Made by a program: the position numbers and the translations under genes. A stretch of 64,000 nucleotides of DNA, taken from Brassica napus. Taxonomy: Eukaryota > Streptophyta > Magnoliopsida > Brassicales > Brassicaceae. The notes under the pieces were generated by a model. It saw only the letters and a list, made by a program, of their open reading frames with translations. It made no database searches and was not told the origin of the DNA. Where the stretch lies: contig NC_063437.1 of assembly GCF_020379485.1 (NCBI RefSeq), positions 15,959,726-16,023,725 of the forward strand, read 5' to 3'. Positions 50,491-60,768 of the stretch are shown in pieces. Positions within the stretch are counted from its first letter, which is position 1, and every line of letters begins with the position of its first letter.

Positions 50491-51341
50491 TTTTTCGCTT
50501 TCAGTCTCAGGAAATCTTCTCGCAAGTTTTCTAGATCTTATAGTCACGCCATCGTTGCACTTTGCAAAATAATGTTTTGTTCTACACGCAAAACGAAAAT
50601 TCAAAGCTGTTTCTAATTAGGGTGAAGATATATATCTAAACTGTAATCACCAAGAAGACTTTATCAAGAACACACCATATTTATAGTTGTAAACAACATG
50701 TTGTGGCTTTTGTTTGTTTTGCGTCAAGTCTAACCGTTCTGCAGCCGCCCTGAAATATATGGAACCTGAAACAATTACATATTAAGCATTTAATAGTTTT
50801 GAATAGTCTGAAAGTCAGATGATTCATATATATTATTAATTACGCACTTAAAATTTGGAGATTAATGCGAATCTGCCATCAGTAGTGAGATATTAGATGG
50901 TGTTTTTGTTTACGGACTCAAACTACTGCCGAACATAAAGAAGAGAAGAGAGATGATGTTTTTATCCTAAGCAAATTCTCCATTACGTCAAATAAGAATC
51001 ATTCTGAATTAGAGTTTCTCAAGATAAAAAATAATCTCACTTCCCACTCTAAGAATGTTCTTTCGTCTTCATCAGGACCAATCAAAACATTATCATATAT
51101 TAAAAAAAAAACATTAACTTATTTATCTCAAAATAATTGAGTCTTCAAATATGTTATTGTAACAATATTTCCAATTTGCTGATGAGGACTCCCCTCAATA
51201 TGTCATTTCCCAAATTGCAAGTTAACTTCCAATCCACGTAAGCTTTATCATATTTATATAAAATTGATATCGAACCTTAAAATTAGGGTTTTGTGTGATT
51301 TTATCTCTGAACTGGGGTGTCTTCCAAATCTAGGGCAGAGA
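50491..51341. other. Flank and promoter of F-box gene 1
   Basis: AT-rich sequence with no further gene. The leader of F-box gene 1, starting near TTAGGGTTTTGTG (51284), resembles the leaders of the other two F-box genes. Confidence 0.4.
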
Positions 51342-52386
51342 ATGACGAATGAGCCACCGTCTCTGATCACGTCACTTCCGGACGACATCGTCCTTGACAT
51401 CTTAGCGCGTGTACCAAGATGGGACTATCCAACTCTCTCCCTAGTTTCTAAGCACTTCCAATCACTCGTTGTGTCCCCTGAGATATACTCGAGAAGATCT
51501 TTGTTGAGGTGCACCGAAAACTTTTTATACGTTTTAGTACTTAGTAAGCGTGGTTACTGTTTATATATTCTTCACCGAAAAGCCTTTGTCCATATCTCTT
51601 CCCTTTCGGATATTCCTTACTGTGAAAGCTTTGTGGCAGTAGGTTCGAGGATATATATGTTTGGTGGGGTCGTTGGCGTCTCATCCAATGCGTTTAGCAT
51701 TGATTGTAGATCTCACACTGTGGAACCCCTTCCCCACATGCCTATATGCTTGGCACATACGGTTGCTGGCTTTATGGACGAGAAGATTTACGTATTTGGA
51801 CAGTGCAGTATGAAGTCAATGGTGATGGTGGTTTTCAATACAAAAACACATATGTGGGAGCCTGGATTAATAAAGCCAGACATTTCGCCAGAGATCTGGG
51901 AGTTTGGTTCTATGGTGGTGATGGCTGATAAGATTTACATTAGGTCAAATCCGAGTAGCTTTATCTACGCGCCAAAGGAAAGTAAATGGGAAACAGATGA
52001 GATGCTGAACTCCAAGAACTGGGGTAATGATTCGTGCGTCGTTGATGACGTATTGTACTACTACGATAGTTACGAGGATCGTTTAAGAGCGTATGATCCA
52101 AAGCAGAAGTGCTGGGGGGGTGGTGAAAGGTTTGGATGAAGAGTTGTTTGATGAGATAAGAAGAGGTCCATATTGGCCATACACTGCGTGTTTCGGTCGG
52201 AATCTGCTTTTGTACTTTTATAAAAGATATCAAGAACCTCGGAGTAGAACACCAAGTAAGATTTGGTGGGCAGAGATTTCGCTGGAAAGACGTCAAGGAG
52301 GAGAGATTTGGGGTAAAGTTGAGTGGTGCGATAGGGTTTTGTATGAGCAATCTGAATTTGCAATGCCTGTATCTGTTATGGTTTAA
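51342..52386 (+). pseudogene. F-box/kelch gene 1, one-base frameshift
   Basis: Opens with ATG at 51342. It has an F-box (SLPDDIVLDILARVPRWDYP…LSLVSKHFQSLV) and kelch-type repeats (VGSRIYMFGG, KIYVFGQ, VMVVFNTKTHMWEPG). The frame runs to a stop at 52139, but homology continues in the next frame to 52386 (WWAEISLERRQGGEIWGKVE). The shift lies in a run of seven G at about 52113-52120, where the other copies have a shorter run (TACTGGGGAGTGG). With one G fewer the two halves would be continuous at about 347 residues. It is either a young pseudogene or a homopolymer sequencing error. F-box/kelch proteins recruit targets to SCF ubiquitin ligases. Confidence 0.88.
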
Positions 52387-52619
52387 TAATGCATTAACTC
52401 TCTTTCATAAATTGTATTTTGTTTTTTCTTTTGTTTTTATTTATTTATTTAATTGTTATGATCTGTTTTCACCCAGATGTCTAGATGAGTTTTCTTTTCA
52501 CTCACAGATCGTTTCTTCTTCTTCATTCATAGATATTCAGGTGAAATATATTTAGAAAATTTGATTCCTGCTCTTTAGTAAGATCAGTGTAACTGAGGAA
52601 ACATCTACCTTTTAATCTG

Positions 52620-52985
52620 TTGATGTTTGTGATAGTATCCAAAATGAACAAAAAGGTCCAGTACTGGTCAAGGAAGCTAGTACAAGGCCAATCTGTAGAA
52701 CTGTTGTATAGTGTTCATTATTGTAGTTTTGGTTTGGATTTTTCTTTCAGTTGGCATTGGAGATAAGACAAGCCGTTACTACTCTCGTACCCCAATAGGT
52801 GTGGGACTGCGGATTCGTAGCTAGAGGATTTCATGCCCGAACCACTTCTTTTAGTTCCATGTATATAGTTATTCTTTATGTTTAGTGAAGATATGAGGAT
52901 TATAATATGCCTTTTGTAGAAGTTGTTCCTTCAAGGAAATGGTCTGTCTGAAGCAATTCATAACAAGTGACTTTCAAAGGTCAAT
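52620..52985 (+). pseudogene. Broken copy A of the ubiquitin-like/LRR gene (exons 3-5)
   Basis: AAGGAAGCTAGTACAAGGCC matches exon 3 of the gene at 48287-50010. GTGTGGGACTGCGGATTCG with the following bases matches exon 4, and GTTGTTCCTTCAAGGAAATG (from about 52923) matches exon 5. Intron parts are also shared (TTTTGGTTTGG). Stops and deletions rule out a product. Confidence 0.8.
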
Positions 52986-53099
52986 CATGTAGGATGGACT
53001 GCATCCCTCCACAAAACCCATAAAAATAGAAGACTCGGCCCTCCAAGCCGGTCCAGGATCAGCTTGGCCTTAAGATAGATCGGTCCGATTACTTTTGAT

Positions 53100-53830
53100 T
53101 ATTGCAATTTAGTAGGATCAGTGTATTTGAGGGAACATCAACTAGTTAAAATGTGTTTGATGTTTGTGACGTTATTAAAATGAACAAAAAAGTACAGTGG
53201 TCAAGGAAGCTAGTACAAGGCCAATCTCTAGAATTATTAATGTACAGTGTTCACTTTTGTGGTTTTGGTTTGGATTTTTCTTTCAGTTGGCATTGGAGAT
53301 CAATACAAGCTGTTACTACCTTCTCATACCCCAAGATGTGTGGGACTGCTGATTCTAGGCAGAGGACTATAATATGCCTTTTGTAGAAGTTGTTCCTTCA
53401 AGGAAATGGTTCGTCAGATGAATCCATTCAGTGGAAGATATAGCATCTCTAAAGCATCTTATGACAAGTGACTTGTAAAGGTGAATCACTCTCTGAAATC
53501 TTCTTTTTGTTAGTCACGCGTTCAAATAACAGTCAAAGCGTGAAGATTGCAAGTTCATCTTTCTGAAAATTTCTATCAGAACTTCCAGAGACATTCACCT
53601 TTCACTAGCTACTATTCTTATATGAATCAAATCACCTTTGAGTACTATTGTTCCATGGCCATGGCTTTTACAACATTGAAGACTTACAGTGTTTACCTGT
53701 TTCTGTTTCAGATGCTGGAGTCTGGAGAACACGGTATTGAAAACGCCAAAGTCGGTTTTATTCAAGATGTGTTTGCAGTAGTTCTCCACATTATGAATGT
53801 TGAATTTATCCGCGAGGTTTGTTTGTTTAG
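53100..53830 (+). pseudogene. Broken copy B of the ubiquitin-like/LRR gene (exons 3-8)
   Basis: Shares with copy A the start GGATCAGTGTA and a fused exon 3/intron 3 piece, so A and B are tandem duplicates of each other. In addition to exons 3, 4 (partial) and 5, it keeps exon 7 (ATCAGAACTTCCAGAGACA near 53575) and exon 8 (TTCAAGATGTGTTTGCAG near 53760) in the right order. Exon 6 is lost. Many frameshifts are present. Confidence 0.8.
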
Positions 53831-53959
53831 TCCCCTTTTTTAGAATCTCATGTTCTGACTAGTCATAACTCTTACATTTTCTTGATACTGGCTAATTATT
53901 TACTCGAATTTGTTTATTTTCTTTGGAAATAAGCCACGTGTTAGGATATTTCATGCTTT

Positions 53960-54600
53960 TTTAGCCGTGTAAGAAAGAGGGAGGATTAGGTTTGCTTGAC
54001 TTCAGCACATGGACCGAACTCTATGCTTGCGCTTAATCTGGCTGCTGTTTGAAAATGGGTCTTCCCTACGGGTTAAATGGATGAAGACAAACAGAATGAG
54101 GGAGTGTAGTTTCTGGAGTTGTGACATTTACAAGGCTAAATCTTGGACTTGGAAATCTCTATTGTATTTACGGCCTTTGGCCTATCGGTTCCTTCGTGGG
54201 AAACTTGGTGAAGGGAGGAAAATCAGTTTTTTGTGGGACTTTTGGTCTCCATTTGGTCCCCTTACTGAATGTTTTTGTCCTGATGGCCCAAGACAATTTT
54301 CAGTCCCTGTTAATGCCTATGTTTCAGAAGTACTTAATGATTTAGGTTGGACACTTAGGGAAGCTCGATCTCAACATGCCGAAGAGCTGCACATCTTCCT
54401 GACAACAGTTCCCCTCCCATCCACCCAACCAAACATGGACTCTTACTTCTGGCTTGTTAATGAGGTCCCTCATGAAAGGTTCACAACAAAGCACACTTGG
54501 GAGGCCTTGCAAGACGCGCATGTTTCGTTGAGTTTTGGAAGCCGCTGAAAGTGTGTTGGAAATATCCAGGTAATACAGATTTGGTAGCGTCCATAACCAG
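53960..54600 (+). mobile_element. LINE remnant (ORF2, downstream of reverse transcriptase)
   Basis: CKKEGGLGLLDFSTW, then LIWLLFENGSSLRVKWMK, SWTWKSLLYLRPLAYRFLRG, GRKISFLWDFWSPFGPLTEC and HIFLTTVPLPS match in order the region that follows the reverse transcriptase in plant L1 ORF2 proteins. Frame changes occur near 54030. It is truncated at both ends and lies between pseudogene copy B and F-box gene 2. Confidence 0.78.
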
Positions 54601-56230
54601 CCAGGCACTTGTCCTTTTATTTTAATATAGGTGTTTATGTAAATTTATATATTTCATATTGTTTAAATTAAACTATACATCATATGAAAATATATATTTA
54701 TATTTTGATATCAACATTGAACATATATTAAAAAGTTAATATTTTAATTTTGAAATCTTCATTGTTTTTTAAATGATTCTAAATTATTAAAACCATTAAA
54801 CATTCCACATTAAAAAAAATCGTTGGTATAAAATTTGTTACACAAATATGCAAATAATCATAAAATCATATGAATAGAAACTTTATTTAATAAATATTCA
54901 TATTAAAAGTATACTATATATCTATCTTAATATCATTTAAATTTAATTATATATCATATACAATAGATAAAATTGATTATTTTGATTTACTCTAAAATGA
55001 TTGCGAATAAACAAGAGCATTCGTTTGATTTATATGCGCACGCCAATTTATTACATTATAGTAATTGATATCTTAGTTATTTAATATATAATTATTATTT
55101 TATTATTTCATAATATGCAGAAAACATAAAATAAGTAATAAATATAAAATATTTATGGATCTTAACCTAAGTATGTATCTCTTTAATAATTTTAAATCTT
55201 AAATAATTTCTAAATCTCAGTCCAAAACAAAATAACGAAATAAGAATAGACTCAAAAATCAATATTTATATCGAGCAATATCCAAAATAAATAAAAATGA
55301 CACAAAAATGAGAAAATATTGAAGATAGATATAATTGACACTTGGATATAAAATTCTCATAAACATAATTAACTTTTAAATTGCTAAATCATAATATAAA
55401 AACGAACTGACGTAGTTTCATTGTAACCAAATAGTAGGCCTAAGATTTTTTGGCCTAAACGTTAGGTTCTCATGCTATAAGTGATTTTTTGACCTATAAT
55501 ATTTTTAAAAATAGGATCAGCTCATCAATAAATAAATTATGTAATTAACAAAAAAAAATTAAAAACTGTTTACGGGCCAGAAATATCAATTTAATCAAGA
55601 ATATAAATTTTATTTTTCCATACGATATTTCTTAAATAATTTTCATATAAATTCACCAAGCGCAAGGCGCAGGTCTTATCCTAATGCATAAGTCAAATTC
55701 AGAAAATTCATACCTATTTAGGAAGACCTTCCTAAATATACATACAAGTTAGTGAGTTACATTCAAAAAGTCTAATTATACGATTTAGGAAGACATTCTT
55801 GAATTAAAATTTTAAAAATTCACAGAGATATCATATATATTGAATAAAGTATGTCTAAACCATTTTAATGAAAATTTTCAAAAATATATTTTGAAAAACA
55901 AATGATAAAAAATTTGATTTTTTCAAGAAACAAAAAAAATCAATTCTATTGTTTTCAAATTTTAAATATTTATTTATTATAAATAATAAATTTAAATTAT
56001 AAATTAGGATATAGTTGTTATTTACCATTTTGATGAAACGTAATTTGGTTAGAACTTTGTAAGCTATTTATAGAACAAAACTAATAAAAAGAGGTCATTT
56101 AATAGATTTAACCAAATAAAATCTCAAAATATGAAAAATAATCATTTTATTATCTATAAAGATATTACATATTTAACTTTATAAGAGTTAATTCACACAA
56201 CTTTTGGACTAGATATCCACCGCTCATTAA
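54601..56230. mobile_element. Very AT-rich block, possibly Helitron-derived
   Basis: About 1.6 kb of strongly AT-rich, gene-free sequence. It contains a short GC hairpin-like stretch CAAGCGCAAGGCGCAGGTCT (about 55657-55676) followed by TATCCTAA, loosely like the GC hairpin plus CTRR end of Brassicaceae Helitrons. There is no transposase frame. The assignment is weak. Confidence 0.25.
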
Positions 56231-56316
56231 GAGAGGTCTTGATAAACTCAATCTGTTATCACTAGAAAGAAGGAACTTAGGGTTTTTGGGGTCTCAGCCT
56301 CCCTCGCTCTCTGGAG

Positions 56317-57409
56317 ATGACTTCCAACACTAGGAGAGAGGATGAGCAACCACCGGAACCAACATCTCTGATCACGTCATTTCCCAAAGACGCCATCTTT
56401 GACATCTTAACGCGTCTACCAAGGTACGAGTATTCAACACTCTCCCTTGTCTCCAAGCAGTTCCGGTCACTTGTTAGGTCACCTGAGCTATACGAGAGAA
56501 GATCCTTGATAGGCGTCACCGAACCCTTCTTCTATGCTCTCTTCTATGACTCACAATCACGTAATACCCGTTGGAATATTCTCCACCGGAAAGCCAACGG
56601 CAATCTCCGCTTGGCCCTTATTCACTCGCTACCCGCTATGGATGATTATGGAAGCTTTGTAGCGGTTGGCTCGAGCATATATGTGTTTGGTGGGAGTGAC
56701 GACCATACAAAATATCGTGCCTTAAAAATCGACTGTAGGTTACACACTGTGGAACAACTCCCCAGCATGCCTGTACCCATGTCTAATACAATTGCTGACA
56801 TCATTGATGGGAGAATCTACGTGATTGGAGACCACTACGAAGAGTCGAAGAAGGTGATGGTGGTGTTCAATACAGAATCACAATTGTGGGAACTTGTTAC
56901 GACAAAGCTTAACATTGAGTTTGGTCACACTTGCCTTACTCGTTACGCGGTGATGGATGGTAAGTTGTACATGAGGGATAATGTTCAAAGCAATGTTTAC
57001 GAGCCAAAGAAGTGTAAATGGGAAAGGGAAAGGGAAGATAGGCTGAACTTTTCATAACTGGAGAAATGCGAGCGTGGTTGATAACATACTCTACTATTAC
57101 GATTTCGATTATTGCTGGAATAAGTTACGATCGTATGATCCAAAGCAGAGGTACTGGGGAGTGGTGGAAGGTTTGGAAGAATCGTTGCCTAAGACTAGAC
57201 ATTCATATTGGACAGGAACTGCTAGTTGCGGTGGGAAACTGGCTTTGGTTTTTCCTAACGAAGGCTGGAGAACAAGTTACCTTCGTTGTGCTGAGATATC
57301 GCTGGAGAAACGTGAAGGAGGAGAGATTTGGGGTAAATTTGAGTGGCGTGATCAGGTTCTAGTTGATGAGAATTTATACATGAAGAACTTTCTAGCTGTT
57401 ATGGTTTGA
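56317..57409 (+). pseudogene. F-box/kelch gene 2, one-base frameshift
   Basis: ATG at 56317 opens MTSNTRREDEQPPEP, an F-box (SFPKDAIFDILTRLPRYEYS…LSLVSKQFRSLV) and kelch repeats (VGSSIYVFGG, DGRIYVIGDHYEE, VMVVFNTESQLWEL). The frame stops at 57057 just after KWERERE. Homology resumes one frame over ([13 protein letters not shown], then [18 protein letters not shown]) to 57409. Alignment with the intact copy puts one extra base in TTTT at about 57048-57051. Without it the product would be about 363 residues. The two open halves have few other changes, so the break is recent or an error. The gene lies in the same direction as the other F-box copies. Confidence 0.88.
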
Positions 57410-59132
57410 TGCAGAAACTCTTCTTCTTTATATATAACTTGTGTTTGCTTCTTTTTTTTTTCTTTTTTCCCAAACGCCTAAATGAATTTTCATTATCTTA
57501 AATCTCACTTTTCTGATTTGCTTGATGTAAACATGAACATAGTCGAATTAGAGAATCCATATTGTCCAGAACTGTTTCTTGTTCTTGTAAGGAAATGCCA
57601 CCTGCGACCACAAATATCATAGTTGATTTTGATCTAAGGGTGGTAAAGAACTCTACATTTGTTGCTTTGCTCAGTTTTACGTATTGAATCAGAAAGTGAA
57701 CTAAACAGAGAATCTAATCCCGTCCTTCAGGAAAAGCACGTGCAACTGGAAGAAATAGGAGACACACAAAAACATGTTTCGATTACACTCAAACTACACC
57801 AGGAGTTCTACGTAAAAATACTTAAATGAAATAGGAGACACAAAGCCATACATATTTTCATCACAAAGAGTTCTATCTAATGATAAATATGAATGCGCCT
57901 GATGTAGAAATGTTTTCATCCAATCTTTTTTCAGTGTCATATACAATATATTTTTTCCTTTCATGTATGAAAGGCGAAAAAGCTCACCTGTAATCCTGTT
58001 TTCCAATAGATATTTTGTCTGTAACGGCATATACGTAGTTTGATGTGTTCTATCTTTTCTGTGCAATTTGTCCGATTATGGTGTGCTATAATCTCTATGG
58101 TAGCTTTAGAACTGTTGTAATTGAAAAAGTATCAGAAACAGTATAAGCCACTGCTTTAGTTTTTTTGCCAAGGACCATTGCTTTAGTTGAAGCCAGTTAA
58201 GATAAGACCCAAAACACTTTCGATATGCATGACAAAAAGTTGATTTTCCAGCAGTATAATGTATATAGGCAAATGGTATATAACAGAAAGATTAAGACAC
58301 AAGGAGACATGGATCATTACTCTCATCTATCAGGTCATTGGTGAAAGGCATTGGGGATGTGATGACATTGTAATTAACCGTCACAGTTCTAAGGAGTCCA
58401 GATTCTTGTCAGGATCGGAAGATGTTCTTTACATAGCATCCATATTCTTATTCTACTAGATGATAATCCGCGCGCATGCGTAGAGTGAGTTCTTATAATA
58501 ATGTTTGTTTATGAAATGATTTTAATATTTTGCAACACTATAATCTTTATCGATCATAAAATGATGAATACAAATGTTAGTCTCTTAAATATATATAATT
58601 GTTAAAGAGTTAATGTATTACATCTCATTTTAATTATTTTTAAGACTTCATATGCACAAAAGAAAATTAAGTTTTGCGGCTGACACAAATCACCAAAACC
58701 AAATATGCAACATCAATTGTATAATGACGAAAGGGAATTATGTTTTATGCTTTCAATTTGTTTACTATTGACTCTGCAAAATTTTCATTTTCTACTTCTA
58801 TAAAATTTTCCTTTCGTTTTCTTCTTTGTTTCATTGAGATATGAGTTAAGTTTTTTTTAAAAACTTTTTTTATGATTTCAAAACTGTTTTTATTAAATGA
58901 TAAAAAATATAAAACTTATGTAAAAGGAAAAATATATATTTGCATTTAAGAAACGAAGAAAATTAAATTTTAGTTACTTAAAATTTAAAATAATATATGC
59001 AAATTACTATATATTATAAATAAAGTATTACATATTTAACCATACAAAAATTAATTTCTGACAACGTAATATAGTATTAGAGACATCTAAATAAAATCAA
59101 TTATCTCTAGAAAGAAATTAGGGTTTTGGGGT

Positions 59133-59134
<2 letters not shown>
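57410..59134. other. Between F-box genes 2 and 3
   Basis: The left part is the 3' flank of F-box 2. About 57540-57660 resembles pieces of the LRR gene (GAGAATCCATATTGT, AGAACTGTTTCTTGTTC, and a weak match to exon 9), so it is a further cassette stub. The remainder is AT-rich without a supported gene. Confidence 0.45.
58455..58480 (-). mobile_element. Possible Helitron 3' end
   Basis: Read on the minus strand the stretch is a GC-rich hairpin-like CGCATGCGCGCGG followed by ATTATCATCTAG and T. This matches the layout of Helitron 3' ends (hairpin, about 10 bases, CTAG, insertion before T). The AT-rich DNA to about 59080 could be its body. No helicase frame is present. Confidence 0.35.

Positions 59135-59208
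<74 letters not shown>
59135..59208 (+). repeat. (CT)n microsatellite in the F-box gene 3 leader
   Basis: Roughly 36 uninterrupted CT units end 19 bases before the start codon. F-box gene 2 has the same leader (GGGTTTTTGGGGTC…CTCTCTGGAG) with only a few CT units, so the repeat expanded in this copy. Confidence 0.95.
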
Positions 59209-59212
<4 letters not shown>

Positions 59213-59227
59213 ATTGCTTTTAGGGAG

Positions 59228-60307
59228 ATGACTTCCAACGTTAGGAGAAAGAATAAGCAATCTCTGATTATGTCACTTCCCGAAGACGTCATCTTTGACA
59301 TCTTAGCGCGTGTACCAAGGTGCGAGTATCCGACACTCTCCCTCGTTTCCAAGCAGCTCCGATCACTTGTCACGTCACCTGAGATATACGTGAGACGATC
59401 CTTGTTGCGAGTCACCGAACCGTGCTTCTACGCTCTCTTTTATGATTCACGATCCCGTAACTGCCGTTGGCATATTATCCACCGGAAGGCCAACGGCAAT
59501 CGCTGCTTGGTCCTTATCCAGTCGCTTCCGCCTATGAATAATGTTGCATGCTTTGTCGCGGTGGACTCTAGAATATATGTGTTTGGTGGGTATGATGATC
59601 ATACAAAATATTATGCTTTAAGCATCGACTGTAGATTTCACACTGTGGAACACCTCCCTAAAATGCCTGTGCCCATGTCTAATACAATCGCCGACATCAT
59701 CGATGGGAGAATCTACGTAATTGGAGACCACTACTACGACAAGTCGAAGAAGGTGATGTTGGTGTTTAATACAGAAACACAACTGTGGGAACTTGGTACG
59801 ATAAAGCCAAACATTGAGTTCGGTTACTCGCCCCCTAGTAGTTGTGTGGCGATGGCTGATAAGATGTACATTAACGATTATCATAAAAGCTATGTTTACG
59901 AGCCAAAGAAGAGTAAATGGGAAAAGGAAGAGATGCTGAGTTCTAACAAGTGGAGAAATGCCTGCGTGGTTGATAACATATTGTACTATTACGATTATTT
60001 TCGTGGGCACAAGTTAAGAACGTATGATTCAAAGCAGAGGTACTGGGGAACGGTGAAAGGTTTGGATTTGGAAGAGTTGGTGCCTAAAAGAAATCCACAT
60101 TGGATAGACACTGTGAGAAGTTACAGTGGGAAACTGGCTTTGATTTTTACTTACGAAGGCCGGACACCATATTACCTCTGGAGTGCGGAGATTTCGCTAG
60201 AAAGACGTCAAGGAGGAGAGATTTTGGGTAAAGTTGAGTGGTGTGATGAGGTTCCAGTTGCTGATAATTTATTACAAGTGATGAGATTTCTAGCTGTTAT
60301 GGTTTGA
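59228..60307 (+). CDS. F-box/kelch-repeat protein (intact copy 3)
   Basis: An open single-exon gene of 359 residues. The F-box is at about residues 14-58 (SLPEDVIFDILARVPRCEYP…LSLVSKQLRSLV), followed by kelch-type repeats (VAVDSRIYVFGGYDD, then DGRIYVIGDHYYDKSKKVML) and a C-terminal region with WSAEISLERRQGGEILGKVE. F-box/kelch proteins bind SKP1-type adaptors through the F-box and present substrates to the SCF E3 ligase; the target is unknown. The frame upstream to 59126 has no ATG and only encodes the CT repeat (Ser-Leu), so 59228 is the start. It is the only one of three tandem copies open throughout and is probably the working member. It belongs to the large, fast-evolving Brassicaceae F-box/kelch family. 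Confidence 0.92.
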   Translation: MTSNVRRKNKQSLIMSLPEDVIFDILARVPRCEYPTLSLVSKQLRSLVTSPEIYVRRSLLRVTEPCFYALFYDSRSRNCRWHIIHRKANGNRCLVLIQSLPPMNNVACFVAVDSRIYVFGGYDDHTKYYALSIDCRFHTVEHLPKMPVPMSNTIADIIDGRIYVIGDHYYDKSKKVMLVFNTETQLWELGTIKPNIEFGYSPPSSCVAMADKMYINDYHKSYVYEPKKSKWEKEEMLSSNKWRNACVVDNILYYYDYFRGHKLRTYDSKQRYWGTVKGLDLEELVPKRNPHWIDTVRSYSGKLALIFTYEGRTPYYLWSAEISLERRQGGEILGKVEWCDEVPVADNLLQVMRFLAVMV

Positions 60308-60609
60308 TGCATGAATCTTTTTTTTTGTATAACTTGTGTTTTGTTTGTTTTGTCCCGATGACTAAATGAGTTTTCTTTTCGTTGTCCTATAACTCATTTT
60401 GCTGATCTCTTTGCCGATTATGATTCTCTAATGTATGTGGTAGTATCCATAATGAAAAAGGAAGGTATGGAGGTTTATAACTGTTGTATTTGATAAAGTA
60501 GACCCAAAAAAAAAAGTAGACCAGAAAAAAACTTGGTCTCCTACCGCACTGATGATGGACTGCCTTCATCCACACCTCTAATGCCTTTCCCCATGACCTG
60601 ATAGGTGAG
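60308..60609 (+). other. 3' flank of F-box 3 with cassette stub
   Basis: Shares GTATCCATAATGAA and AACTGTTGTA-type segments with the flank and LRR pseudogene at 52620-53000, and GATGGACTGCCTTCATCC with 52990-53015. It is a much decayed downstream part of the same cassette. Confidence 0.5.
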
Positions 60610-60768
60610 CAGTGGCGGACCCAGACTCTATTTTTACATGGGTCAAAATTTTAAATGGGCTTTAGTCTGAGAAAAAAAAAAGAAAAAAGATGGTGTCAGG
60701 TAAGTGTTGAAGCCTGGTTTAGGGGGGTCAGGTGAACAAATTGAACCACCAGAGCTGCAGAATCCTAA

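Noticed and set aside
59126..59227. N-terminal extension of F-box protein 3 made of Ser-Leu repeats
   Set aside because: It begins at a non-ATG codon and only translates the CT microsatellite; the sister gene starts at the equivalent of 59228.
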